A stretch of 64,000 nt of DNA, from NCBI RefSeq assembly GCF_000208745.1, contig NC_030856.1, positions 11,387,804-11,451,803 of the forward strand, read 5' to 3'. The position numbers and the translations under genes were made by a program. Positions 47,055 to 58,768 of this stretch are shown in pieces (position 1 is the first letter of the stretch; each line of letters opens with the position of its first letter). The notes under the pieces were generated by a model. That model saw nothing but the letters and a program-made list of their open reading frames with translations. It searched no databases and had not been told where the DNA came from. The DNA is from Theobroma cacao (taxonomy: Eukaryota; Streptophyta; Magnoliopsida; Malvales; Malvaceae).

Positions 47055-47755
47055 AAGAATCGATTTTTCCTTAGTCTAGAGCTTTTGCTTTTTGAGAATC
47101 GATTCTTCATTCCTAAGGTGTTGATTCTTCTTATCAGAGAATCGATTCTTGCTTTTTTAGAAGTTGATTCTTTTTGCCTTACTTAAAGCTTGAAGCTTAT
47201 TGTTTTTCTCGAGAATCAATATTTTCTTCACCGGGTGTCAATTCTTCATCAATTTTGGGTGCCAAAATTTAAATTCAAATTTTGTTTTGGACGTTCCATT
47301 CTTATCCATTCTTCCTAGCTCTTTTTTCCCCAAGTTCCTGATTTTTCTCTTTGAAGCTTCAAGAATTGATATCTCGCTCCTCAAGTGTCGATTCTTGATG
47401 TTCAAACTTATGTTTTTTGCCTTCTTCTCTTGAGAATCAATATCTTCCTTTCTTTGGTGTCGATTTTTCATGTCATCTTTAAAATCTACACCTTTTTGTT
47501 TCATAAGAATTGATATGTTCTTCACTAGGTATCGATTCTTCATGCTATTCTTCAAAAGTGGCATCTTTCTGTCTTCAGTCTTGGATTTGCTCAATTTGCT
47601 TTTTATCTCTCTAGAATCGATATGTGCAACTTGAAGTGTTGATTTTTGATCTTTAGCACTTCTAGGATCGATTGGGAATTTTGAATCTTCAAGATTTCTA
47701 CACTTTCTATCCTTGGATCGATTGTCCTTATTCTAGGATCGATTAGAGCTTTGTT
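47055..47755. repeat. AGAATCGATTCT palindrome cluster in the Copia-3 type LTR
   Basis: More than twelve sites. AGAATCGATTCT is perfect at 47095-47106 and 47138-47149. Others are half-sites or decayed forms (AGAATTGATAT, GTGTCGATTCTTCATG, AGGATCGATTGG). They often come in pairs about 20-25 bases apart. The other two Copia-3 LTRs carry AGGATCGACTA-type sites in the same place. Confidence 0.85.
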
Positions 47756-48081
47756 TCTTCAAGATTCCTTGTCATTTTAGTATGTATCATCGCTATGTCT
47801 TCCTTGTGAGCTATGACTTAGCATCTTCACTTGAATTGAACATGGTGTTGTGGAAATTGATGATCATTGCATGCTTTGATACAAACTTCATATTTGTGAA
47901 CCTATCTTGCAACTTTAACATCTCAAGACTGAATTTTAGATAGATTATAAGCTTGTAAACATGTCAGAATAATGTATGATAGTTAAAAGATTTAAAAACT
48001 TGTCAAGAATCACTCAAGTAATGTTTAAGCAAATTTGATCATTTTGTCATAATTAAAACTATATTCATTTTAAAGCTAACA

Positions 48082-49925
48082 CTAATATTTTGCTCTAATG
48101 CTAAGTGTTAAAACTCAATATGCTAATTGATAGATATATGTAAAATCTCTCCCTTTGGAAAAACAATTAAGCACAAAATCAATTTTGAGGGATAAAATCA
48201 TTTTAAAGCTCATTATATCAAATTGGTAAAACTCTAGCAAAGGCTCCCTATTTTGAAAGGACTTCAAGCATACCAAGCATATTAATTTGTAAAGTTCAAG
48301 CACATTTAACAAAGATATGATCAATTAAAGCTCAAATGAGAAGAGATAATATAAATCTCGATGTGAAGTTAAAGCTAGATGTTGATAGAGAATACCTAAC
48401 ACTTGATACCAATGGTTAGAGTGAACTTGATATTAATTATGTATTTCAACATTCAAGCAAAAATGAGAGACATTAAAGAACATTTAGTATTAGAAAGATG
48501 TTATCGATAATGAATAACACCATTTGGTTGAATTCTCATCACAGCTTGTTGTTGAACATACCAAGTGCTAATGATACCATCTTTGATAAGCACCCCCTTA
48601 ATAAACCTAAAGATCATAAGGTCTATACAAGACCATTTTTTAGAAGAGATCAAGCTATAATAGATGAGCATTTAAGTAGATATTCAATCATGCATCAAAT
48701 ACTCATATTTGAAAGGTAGATCCTAGTCATATTCAAGGTATCATTAGTTATCAACTATCATTCCTAATCATTTTCAAGCATCAATAAGCATTATTTATTT
48801 TTATCAAGCATAATCATCAAGCATCATCAAGCATTATCAACCAAGGAATATTAATCATCTCATAAGAATTCTCCAATTTATATAAGAATGACAATTCATA
48901 AAGAATTTCCACAATAATAGCATATAATCAAATATCAATAAAATATCATTATTAAGCACTATCAATCATCTACTATTCATTTGCAACGAAATCATTTGAT
49001 AAATACTTAGTTTTGCTTTTCAAAAATTTGTACTTGAAACATCTAAGATTTGAGTTGAACATACTTTGTGCAAAATCATGAGCTCAATGTTATTCAATCT
49101 TATTCAATTATGCTCTAAATGATTTATGAAATGGGTAATGAACATAATGAATCATGTTTATGCATGTCAAGGGTTAGTTCTAAATCATGTGTAATTGTGT
49201 ACACAAATGCCCTTATGATCAATCAAGATTAAAAGTAAACATGCACATCTAATGAAAACAAGTTAAAAATATTTCCATTATGCAGCAAACTTGTTCATAA
49301 ATCATTACAGGCTCAAATATGACAAGTATTTCATGCAAGATACTGATTCAAGTAGTCAATTCTTATCATGCTCAAATATAACCCATATAAACTATTCAAG
49401 CAAGTTCTAAAATGTAAATCAAGATTGTTCAAATGATCAAATTATCATAGGCACAAGAAAATTAAAAAGTCAACTTTTTAAGCTCAATTTTCCTTGTTAA
49501 GACTACTAGAATGCAAATGAACAATTATGCTCATATTGCCATTATGTCATCAACATCAAACCATTATGCTTAAATGCTCAAAAATCATTTTTCCTTAAAC
49601 AAATAATATGAAAACAATTTCACAAATCATGAGGAGATTTTATAAAAACAATTTTTGCAGTCAAGCAAACTCAAGAAAATAAGGAAGGTGATGATATATT
49701 CAAAATCAAATATAAATGCATACTTTTGGTTTTATAGGTTCATACTCCTTTTAAGATTATGCAATTTATAACATTTATCACATTTAAATCAATTTTGCAT
49801 AATCAAGATTTGTTAATGAAGCTCAAAGAAGAATTATGCACTCAATAATTAAGCAAGAATGGACAATCAAATTCTCAATTAAGAAAAACAACTATCTTTA
49901 AGAAACCAAGCTAATTCAAAGCAAT
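48082..49925 (-). other. AT-rich interior of Copia-3, no pol recognised
   Basis: Where integrase and RT would be expected there is AT-rich sequence with irregular TCAAGCAT/ATCATCAAGC repeats (about 48770-48850). I recognise no pol motif on either strand. A plus-strand frame at 48498-48719 has no family likeness. Confidence 0.45.
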
Positions 49926-50123
49926 TCAAGAAAATAAGAACAAACAACCAAAATTCTCAAATAAAAGACTTTTGGTATAGAAATCACCCATTTTCCATTG
50001 TGTGTCTAGAGACCATTCGATCCCCAAGAGTTTGTTCTTCCTTGCTCTAGCACACCTATAAGAGACATTCTCCTTTGATTTTTGATATTCACATTTTTTT
50101 GGATCCTTGAAGGTTAGTGTCAA
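49926..50123 (-). pseudogene. protease remnant of Copia-3
   Basis: The minus-strand frame includes IEWSLDTQWKMGDFYTKS, which aligns by position and pattern with the copia protease start (aspartate followed by HMTGD-like residues), but the DSG triad is altered to DTQ. Nothing downstream is recognisable. Confidence 0.5.
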
Positions 50124-50219
50124 CCAATATATGCTGAAATAAACATTCTTTAAATAATGAATGCATTATGAGACTTCCTACTTCTAATTTCTTATCTTTC
50201 CTTTCCCTTCACAATATTT

Positions 50220-50886
50220 TTTAATTTTTAATTTTCTTTTTTTAACTGATCATAATTTCTTTGAAACATTTCAACATCAATTTTTAGCTGATTTTTTTCT
50301 TCTATCAATGATTCATTTTTAATTCTAAGCTTTGAAATTTGCTCTTTTAGACTTAAGCTTAGATCTTGAAATGATAAAGCTAGCTCTTCAAACACATTTT
50401 CCAATTCATTATTTGAAAAGACAATTGACTCACAGGATGAAGAACTTACCTCATAGCTTAATGTTAAACCTAGAAATTGTCGAAGCCCTTTATCTTCACT
50501 TACTGAACTTTGATCTAAAAGATCATATTCTTCTAACTCTCTTCCTAAAGGTTGTCAACAAAGCTCACCTAGCTTTTCCTATATCTCTTTGGCACTTCCA
50601 TAACTTTGGACTTCCTTGCATTAATTTTAACCAAGTCCATTAAAGATAATATGCATGACTTTGGCATTGAGTTTGATCAAGTCTAGATCATGTTCATTCC
50701 ATTCAACAAGTTCTTTCTTTATTTTGTATGGATTATTCTCAATTTGTTTTTAAGCTTGATATTTTTGGCAATGATGAAGTGCTGCATTCTATATCTCCTA
50801 ATAAAGAAATCTTCACCATTAAAATGTGGAGGCTTTAGAAGTGATGGTTTTTCCTCAAAGGTTGGTTCATGGAAGTTGGTGGCCAT
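50220..50886 (-). pseudogene. gag of Copia-3 (decayed)
   Basis: The ATG at 50884-50886 opens a frame with LLKPPHFNGEDFFIRRYRM, typical of the copia Gag start. A frameshift near 50765 follows, then WNEHDLDLIKLNAKVMHIIF and KEVQSYGSAKEI, matching the Gag core, then a long leucine-, lysine- and glutamate-rich stretch (ELALSFQDLSLSLKEQISKL, IEEKNQLKIDVEMFQRNY) that predicts a coiled coil. That order, core then coiled coil, fits Sirevirus Gag. Stops and shifts make it inactive. Confidence 0.8.
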
Positions 50887-50942
50887 TTCTTAGAGCTAAC
50901 AAGGATCACCAAAGGCAGTTAGACCTACAAGATTGATACCAA

Positions 50943-50954
50943 GCTCAGATACCA
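50943..50954 (-). promoter_or_regulatory. Primer binding site (Met tRNA) of Copia-3
   Basis: Minus strand TGGTATCTGAGC, two bases from the LTR edge at 50957. One base differs from the usual TGGTATCAGAGC. Confidence 0.88.
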
Positions 50955-50956
50955 CA

Positions 50957-52746
50957 TGTTAGAAGTGTTAACTTAATGAATAAGTAACATGAATATTCAA
51001 GAGGGGGTGAATTGGATATTAAAAATTCAGCAATATAAGAATCAAGCAACCATAGTTGACTCTAAAGTCATGCTAGTCCATCCTTTTTATTAGAAAAATT
51101 GTTTTCAAAGCTTGTAAAAGAAATTCCAAAGAAGGATTTGATGCATGTGTAAGTCTTTAGCAAAACTACTTAGTTAAAAACCAGCAAATGATCATTCTTG
51201 AAATACTTAAAACATTTTTTAAATGTAAATCATACAAGATTATCTTAAGAAAAATGTTTAAAGAAATCTTTTTGTCAAGTGATAAACAAGTAATTATCAC
51301 AAAGAAGGACTTCATAAAGAATCAAAACTAATACATGAAGAATATGAATCAAACCACATGTAATTTATGAAAGGGGTTTTCTTGAATTGAAAATGCAACA
51401 ACTAAAGCAAAAATGAGAAAGAAGACACAAGTATCTTATGAAAGTTGGACTTTCTCAAATGTCTATATCTTATTCTTTAGCAAATTAAAGAGTTTCAAAT
51501 CCACTTAAGGAATCATGCTTTTTAACGAGATCAAGCATTAAACCCTTACAATGGCTTTTTTTCAAGAGTCACCATAACCTTTACAAATGCCTTTGAATGA
51601 AAGCAAAGATAACCCTTCTAATGCCTTTGAACGGTAGCAAGCACAACTTTTACAATGGCTTTTAATAGGCTCAACCACAAACCCACACTAACTTTTCAAG
51701 GATGAGTTATAACCTTTACAAGAATAACAAAAGTGCCATTAAGAGGTGGATTTTACTAGTTTAGTGCAATGGAGGAAGAATGACTAACAATGAGTATAAA
51801 GATAGGATATAAAGATTGGACTGAAAGTGCAAAGAAAATTTCAGCTTAAGAAGGCTTGGTTTTTTCCCTTTCACTCTTATAAATTTTGATTCTCAAGAGT
51901 TTGGACTTTTTTTTCTATTTTTCCTCACTTGAAAATGCTCCCAAAGGGTTTTTTATATAGTTGGAAAAGTCATGTAGTCGTTAGAGATGAATTATATAAG
52001 AATCTAGCCTTAAGACATAAGTTTGGAACAAATCTAGCCATTACTGAAGCTTTAGGATCGACTACAAGCCTTCTAAGATGGACTACGTCTTTTAAAATAT
52101 TCAAATTTAGGCTTCAATAGTCAATTATGAACTTCCTCTACTCAATCCACTTATTGAGAGCATGTAACTTTGAAGTTTTGGGCTTGATGATCGATTTCTA
52201 AGCCTTAAAGATTGACTAGGACTCCTTGAAATTGAGATTTCCATGTGTCTATTGTTCAATGATCAACTACTACTTGACGAGGGTCAACTACAACTCTTTA
52301 AAACTTGATTTTTGATTCTTTAATATGCTAGGATCAACTGGTACTTGAGTAGGATCAATTAGGGCTTTCTCTTCTTGAGTTTTCACACCTCTTTTACCAC
52401 CGGATCAACTGGAGCTTTGTTTTCTCAAGATTCCTTGTTATTTTTACACTTGACTTCAATTATATCTTTCTTGAGGTGAAATGTTGAGTTGAGAGTTTGC
52501 TTTTTCACTCGAAACACCTTTATTGTTGTGTAGAATGATTATCTTTAAATGCTTTGAGATAATGTCCATCACTTGTGAACCTATCTTGTAATTTTAACAT
52601 CTCAAATATGAATGTTTAAGGAATGATAAGCACTCATACAACTTAATCATTCAAGCTAGTAGACATTTATAAAGTGAATGTGTGCAAGGTTAATAAATTT
52701 GAATCATTTTGTCATAATCAAAACTATACTAATTTCCAAGCTAACA
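50957..52746 (-). repeat. 5' LTR of Copia-3, uninterrupted
   Basis: 1,790 bases from TGTTAGAAGTGTTAAC to AAGCTAACA. It is the clean reference for the two broken copies at 19473-32769 and 33152-48081. Confidence 0.9.
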
Positions 52747-53102
52747 AAAAGCTTGCTTGTGTCTAACGGACTATCTCCATGTGGATCCTTGCATCAGTTA
52801 TGGCTCCAAAATTGGGTCATGACAAAGTTGGGGTCAAAGCTCTAAGTTGTCTAAGTTGCAAGCATTTTTTTGTCTAGTGGATTATCGAGTCTGTATATGG
52901 AATTTTGATCATCATTTATGAACAGCAACAAATTTTTCAAATGGAATACCACATAGATTCTCATGTTTGTTTAAAAACCTTCCTTGCTAACCGTTAGTCG
53001 GTAATTAAGTATAGTATTTGCTCTTATCCAAGTAAAGATGTCATTTCAAACTTGAGCAATGGCTAAAGGTACGGTAAAGTAGAATTCTCTTATTGAAGAC
53101 TT

Positions 53103-55336
53103 CAATTAGGCCACCTGCGCCCATTCTTAGAGGCCGTGGTAGGCGTGGTAAGGCCACTAAATCTGTGAAGTTTAAGACGCTTAGAGACAAGCACTCGAAG
53201 TTTTAGTCTCTTTCTGATAAGGGTAGGCACCTAACTTTGGGCTTTACTATTGAGGATTTGGCTGTAGGCTTGCAAAAGTTTAATAAAGCCATGAAAATGA
53301 CTGCCAACAAGTGGATGCCATGTGAAAATGGGTTGAGAGGCATCAGGTTAGGAACAATTCTCCTAGCTCTCATGAGCATGAGGACCTTTAGCAGACTGAC
53401 GTGGTGTAGATCAAATGAGAGGTTTCACTTCATGACTTTCTTAAGTTGAAGCCTTTATCTTCTTAGGATCATTTGTGATTGAGGATCCATAGCTGTTCAT
53501 TGATGAGATAGAGAATATATGCAGAGCTTTGAGGTGTTCTAGTGAAAGATTAATAGAGCTTGTTGGATTTAGACTATAGGGTACAACTCATTAGTGGTTA
53601 CAGTCTCTTCTTAGGGGAAGACCACAAAGGTCACAATAGTTGACATGGGAAGAGTTATATGAAGCTTTCATGGCTAGATTTCTACTTAAGGCGGTGCAAG
53701 ATGCTAGGGCCTAGAAGTTTGAGGGTCCTATATAGACCCTAGGGATGTTTGTATCTAAGTATGATGTACATTTCACGCAGTTGGTGAGATTTGTGCCTTA
53801 TCTAGTGTTTACTAAGAGGATGAACATGAAATGTTTTGTTAATGGGTTAGTGGCCTCACTGTATAAGGTTGTAACAGTTTAGAGATTTAGCACTAACCCT
53901 TCTACTGTTAGGTGGGCGTTGATGATGGAGCGTAGGAACATGAAGAGCTGTAGGGCTCGATAAAGGACTAAAAGAGCTTTGACAAAAAGCTAGCAAAGTG
54001 CTAAAGAGAATGGTGCTAGTGAGGGTTTTGCGTCTATGGGCCGTCAAGGTTAGTAGAGGACTTCTTAAACACAAGGCTACCAGTAAAGGAGTGAGTCGTT
54101 TAGTATTAGTAGCCAATAAAATATGGCTATTGGTACATCATTGAAGTAAGAAGCCTCTGGTTATGGTGGTTGTTCTATTTCATCATGCCCTTCATGTTGG
54201 AAGTTTTGTTGGGTTTGGCTATGGACGACATGATAGAAATTACGGAAAAAAAAAATTAAAAATTAAAAAAAAAACATACATCCACCAATAGATCACTATG
54301 GTGATATTTTAACACATAAAATAGCATACAAAATCATAAAATTTGAAACTAACCTTGCCAACATTCTTCTGATCGGAATAGCAATCTCCTTAATGCAACC
54401 CGTGAACACCACAAGAAGCAAGAACCGTAACTAATCAAGCTCTTGGCTTCCAACAGTAGTATACACGATTTCACTTGAACCTTTCAACAAAGGAGAGAGA
54501 TTTTAACTATGCTTTTGTGCTAGCAAAAGGGGACAACGTTTGTCTCTTTCCACTTCACACAAGGATGGTTGAATCACACATTTAAAAAATTACTTCAAAA
54601 ATAATTTTTCTTTTTCACAAAGTGGGTGATGGCACACAAGGAGAAACCCCTTTTTCTTCTTATGTAGAAAAATAGTTAAATGTGATTTATATAGCTAGGT
54701 TAAAATTAACTTTAATTTTACAATAAGGCCTTCTAAATTATAACACATTACAATATAGGCCTATGACTTAATTAAACTATTTTAATTAAGGCTAATGGAA
54801 AAAAAATGGAAATAATTTCCTCTATATTATTGCAATTTTGGCATTATAATTATTAATTACTTAGCATGTGATTTAAGTCCAACTTAAATAATTACTCTCC
54901 TAATTTAATTCAAATGCAATCATTGTGTGTGACCCATTAGGTTCCTAACAAGTTGGCCAGTCTTTAAGCATCATTGATGTCTAATCTTAATGATACATTA
55001 ACTAGGAACATTTTGACATTATGCTTTGATGTATAGGGATCTCATAACTTCAACCCATTACAGTTCCCTTGAAAGGCATATTAATCTCACAAACTTCATC
55101 TAATTAGACATATAACTCATTATAATTAATGTCTTATTGATGAAGAAAAACCTTTAATTATTCAATATGAATAATATCATTGCATGATTGGAACCAAGGC
55201 TTGACCAATCTCAATTGGCTAGAGGGCTCATCCTAACAAGTTTCATAAGGGTTCATGTCATTGTACTGTTGGACTTTGCTTTGAGTGTGGATAGTTAGGG
55301 CATATGAAGAGGGATTGCTTGAGGTTGTCATCTTAA
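53103..55336 (+). pseudogene. gag of the Ty3/gypsy element, split by a solo LTR
   Basis: The start region reads PPAPILRGRGRRGKATK (53108). A frameshift near 53440 follows. The retrotransposon-Gag core then shows FIDEIENICRALRCSSERLI, LTWEELYEAFMARFLLKAV, KYDVHFTQLVRFVPYLVF and KRMNMKCFVNGL (about 53490-53850). The first zinc-knuckle-like part breaks at 54206, exactly where the solo LTR sits. Reading resumes at 55239 with HKGSCHCTVGLCFECG and GHMKRDCLR, the knuckle. Many stops lie at former Trp or Gln-like positions. Confidence 0.85.
54207..55238 (-). mobile_element. 1-kb solo LTR inside the gypsy gag
   Basis: TGTTGGGTTTGG...CCTAACA, 1,032 bases, perfect AGTTT duplication (54202-54206 and 55239-55243). 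The gag reading frame joins cleanly across it (CWKF then HKG). In minus orientation it starts TGTTAGGATGAGCCC, like small copia LTRs; orientation is a guess. No genes inside. Confidence 0.88.
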
Positions 55337-55349
55337 GGAGCTTCACATG

Positions 55350-55684
55350 GCACAACTTAGCATATTTTGCTAGAGGCATTTATGGTAGAGCTTGAGTATA
55401 GAGCTTGTGTGGTCCGAACTAAGGATAAGGACATCCAAGCTACTTTGATATTATTGGACATGTTGGATTTTGATGTTAGACTAGGTATAGATTTGCTTTC
55501 TCCCAAACTATGGTAGTATGGATTGTCAACACAAGTTAGTGACTTTTGATTTCCTAAGATAGCCATCATTTACCATCCAAGATGATCGTAGTACGACACC
55601 AACCAATGTGATATCTGCCATGGTGGTGAAGAGGTTATTGAGCAAGGTTTCCAAGGATACTTGGCGGTGGTCATGGATACCTAA
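55350..55684 (+). pseudogene. protease region of the gypsy element
   Basis: Residues LLEAFMVELEYRACVV and LLDMLDFDVRLGIDLLSP (about 55450-55505) match the C-terminal half of gypsy aspartic protease (the D-F-D-V-x-L-G-x-D-x-L pattern). The catalytic DTGAS-type triad was not found. Two stops follow. Confidence 0.75.
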
Positions 55685-56045
55685 ATGAAAAGGGGTAAGA
55701 TGATTAATGTGCGAATTGTTGAAGAGTTCTCCAATGTGTTTTTGAAAGAATTATCAAGTTTTCTTACAAAGCAGAAGGTTGAGTTTTGTATCGATTTAGT
55801 GCAAAATACTAGGCCAATATCCATACCACCATATCGTATGACTCTGAAAAAGTTTAGAAAGCACAAAGATCAGTTGGAGGATCTACTAGATAAAAGTTTC
55901 ATACACTTTAGTGTGTCACAATGGGGTGCACCAGTCCTATTCATAAAGAAGAAGAATAGATCACTCAGGTTTTGTATCAATTTTTGATAGCTAAATAAGT
56001 TAACTATAAAGAAAAAAAATCCTACCATGGTGATCTATCCTTCAA
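55685..56045 (+). pseudogene. reverse transcriptase N-terminus of the gypsy element, truncated
   Basis: An open 100-codon stretch reads EEFSNVFLKELSSF, then KVEFCIDLVQNTRPISIPPY, DQLEDLLDKSFIHFSVSQWG and APVLFIKKKNRSLRFCI, the classic start of chromovirus-type RT. A stop at 55987 and loss of the rest remove the YxDD active site. Confidence 0.92.
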
Positions 56046-56190
56046 GTTAACTAGTGGTAACTTGATCTTGGTAGAGGATATTTTTGAGTTGGAAGTGCAT
56101 GGGAAGTTTAGCCCATATATTCATTGATGGTGCACTCAAGTCAATTAGTGGTAACTTGATCATCTTGGGTATCATTGGTAAGAGACCATT

Positions 56191-58768
56191 TGTCACGACC
56201 CAATCCTGGGTCATGACCGACGTAAGGGCCTAATGGGCTCAGTCCACTAAGCCCAAGCAAGCCTACTTAATTGATCTTATACATTAATCCCTATTCCTTT
56301 AGAATCCAAAGCTAGAAATGTTCAAATACCGTTTCTTTGAAAACGATTCATAAAAACCAATCATACATTCATAATGGCATCATCCACCAATATATTCATA
56401 AATAGATTAACAAATGATTCTTAATGTTTCACATTAAATATTCATATATACATAATTAGACCTTGACCGTCAGCGGAGTGACTCTGGGCACGATTGATAA
56501 TACTTAGTGTCAAGTTAAACCTACCGAGCAATGTATAGGGAGGAGCACCTTGTTCTAGGATCCAATCACCTTTAACTCAGAAAAACCTAAAACATGAATT
56601 TTAAAATCGTGAGTACAAACTCAGTGATTGAACATAGGAAGGTAACAAGCAATATAATAAGGAAAAGTTTGAAATCATAATGCACTTATTTGAAAACGTT
56701 GCACTTTAGCTTAAGTCTGTATTAAAACCCTCAATTGAACCCTTGGTTGCTAAATCATGTGACGAAAAAGAATTCATATTCAACATGAAATTGGAGAAGT
56801 GGAAAATATGGCAAAAATAAGCCAAATGATAAGCGGAACAGAAAGTTTCATTCCCACTGTAGCTAAAAATAGAGAAACAAGAAAGACTTCTTTTCATTCC
56901 AAATAAACCATTTCACTGCAATGCAAATCAACTTGGAACACTAAAAAATATTGCTCAAGGTTCAGCAAGCAGGACTCCACATACATTGTAGTCACACATG
57001 TTACTCATAAAATCTTTATTGAATTAATACATGTGAACATATGCAAACATATATGTATATATATATCCATCGCTTCCCCAGCTCATGTGCATCCCCCCAC
57101 ATCGTGCACATAGCTGGAGTCATCGTGTGCATCCCTCCACATCATGCATAGTCAGTGCCATCGTGTACATCCCCCCATATCGTGCACACAAGCACTATCA
57201 TCATCCATCTCCCTTACCACCGCCATCACCGGCATGTGCATCCCCCCACATCGTGCACACACATGGTTATAATTATCACACAATATCAACTATCATGCAC
57301 AACATATATATATATATATATATCAACATAATGTAGTAATGCATGAATCCATAATAGCCGCATTTCACAATATAAGGACAAATTTTCAAGGGCTTGTTCC
57401 CAAGGCACCCGTTTAAGAAAAGTTGGATAAAATCAATCAATGTTTTATATAATACATTCACATTCCCAAAATCATTTTGAAATGCAAGTTCACTCACTTG
57501 TCTTTGTTGATTCTTAAAGTAGCTCCAAATTCCACTAATGCCCCGAAGGGTGATATGGGATTTCGGTGGAACCTATCACACATTGGCATCACAATCAACT
57601 CAATCACATAACCATAATTCTAAAAGCTATCTCCTAAATCATGTTCCACTAGTTATTCCCAACTAGCTTCCAACTACTATTAAGTGGCTATTTATTTGCA
57701 CTATTATAATCATACCAAAATGAATAAACTACCTCAACTACAAAACACTCATAAATCTAACTATTAATCATTCTCAACAACTAAAATATCAACTCAATTT
57801 AAATTCTCACCTTGCTAGATTTGCAATTGAATATCTCCTCAAGAATTCCCAACTATTATAGAAAGTCTTTCTTTCTCTCTCTAAAACCCTAGTTAGTGAG
57901 AAAAAGTATTGATCTAAGACATTTCAAGGGTTTTAATGTGAAAGAGTGAAAGAGCATAAGAGGTTCTATAAAAAAAAATGCACAAAAGCATGAAAATGAA
58001 GGCTAACTTGAGAGAGTTATGGAAACTTGAAGAGTACTCCCATGGAAGGTGAAGAAATGTGGGATAGGAGAAAAAAGAAGAAGATAAAGTGCTAGAAATC
58101 TGAGGAAGGTGCTGGAGAATGAAGATATTTATAGTTAAATCTTATCCAATTATTCATGAAATTATAATAATGCCCTTAGCAATGCCACTTGTCTTCCTCT
58201 TATTCTTGTGAAATTTTTTACTCATTTGACACTAGGGAAAGGTCCAAAATCCTCTAAAAGAGGTCCCTTAAGTAGCCCCCAAAAGTCCTAGCTTCAAAAA
58301 CCCCAAAATCTTGTTATTTGTAGAATTTACGGTGAGGGCTGAGCTCTTAATTTCCAACGCCGCGACACTCAAACATTCTGCCAATTTCAGTTCTTCTAGC
58401 ATAGTCATTTCACTTAGATAAAGATTTTGACCACCTTCCCGCCAGAATTGAGAAAAGTGGTAAACATGAAAGTTGTAGCCCTGCCTCTTAGCTTTCTAAT
58501 GGTTTAAAAATCATGTTATTTGAACTTAAAAAACCGAAATATATGCAAATAGAGCTACTATTCGTTATGCACCTTTCTCCGCCAATTAAAATTATTTTTG
58601 ATCCTACTCCTATAACGACATAAAATAATTATAAGTAACATAAAACTAGCATCATTAGCTCAAATTAAACCTTTAAACGTAAGTTCCACCTCGAGTTATG
58701 CGTTTATGAAGGTCGAGGTTTCACACGTAAGCTTTATTAGCCACCATATCAAAGTACGGGGTACTACA
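56191..58768 (-). repeat. 3' LTR of the minus F2 element
   Basis: TGTCACGACCCAATCC...GGGGTACTACA, 2,578 bases. It contains minisatellite units (57081-57265), a TA run (57304-57323) and decayed CTGCAG motifs (near 56857 and 56916). Confidence 0.88.
57081..57265. repeat. minisatellite in the F2 LTR
   Basis: Four to five irregular units of GTGCATCCCCCCACATCGTG followed by CACATAG-like DNA, related to the 43-base units at 29870-30040. Confidence 0.8.

Larger units (their letters stand above)
33152..48081 (-). mobile_element. Copia-3 family solo LTR inside Copia-3, holding two further elements
   Basis: TGTTAGGAATATTAGC at 33152 to AAGCTAACA at 48081, in three pieces (33152-33519, 36053-36262, 46343-48081), about 2.3 kb in total. 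Flanks ATAAT (33147-33151) and CTAAT (48082-48086) share four of five bases. It has no primer site or PPT of its own, and the purine tracts at 32770-32935 and gag at 50220-50886 fit one element on either side. So I read it as a solo LTR inserted into a relative. A tandem array formed by recombination is the alternative. Confidence 0.65.
19473..52746 (-). mobile_element. Copia-3: Sirevirus-like Ty1/copia element, minus strand, host of the nested insertions
   Basis: Reading on the minus strand: 5' LTR at 50957-52746, a Met-tRNA primer site, a decayed gag, a protease remnant, AT-rich internal DNA, purine tracts at about 32770-32935, and the 3' LTR at 19473-32769. The 3' LTR is broken by three nested elements; the internal region is broken by a same-family solo LTR with two more elements inside it. 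Without inserts the internal part is only about 3.3 kb and lacks integrase and RT, so pol was deleted. Flanks are GGAGG (left) and AAAAG (right). Joined without the element, the flanks resemble the AGAGGCTTGCTTG of an F2 LTR end, so a decayed duplication is plausible. Confidence 0.8.
52747..56190 (+). mobile_element. decayed Ty3/gypsy element, plus strand: LTR end, gag, protease, start of RT
   Basis: 52752-52826 resembles the last 80 bases of the F2 LTR (GCTTGCTTG...TCATGACA). A degraded primer site (TTGGGGTCAAAGCTC) follows at about 52830. Then come gag, zinc knuckle, protease and the N-terminal part of RT in the gypsy order. RT stops before its active site, so the 3' part is lost or was displaced. 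A 1-kb solo LTR splits gag, and the F2 element at 56191 ends the segment. Confidence 0.8.

Noticed and set aside
47200..47594. ORFs over the AGAATCGATTCT cluster
   Set aside because: They reflect the repeated motif (Phe/Ser or Lys/Asn rich) in an LTR and are not kept in sister LTRs.
48498..48719. 73-residue plus-strand ORF in the Copia-3 interior
   Set aside because: No motif recognised and opposite to the element's strand; treated as chance.
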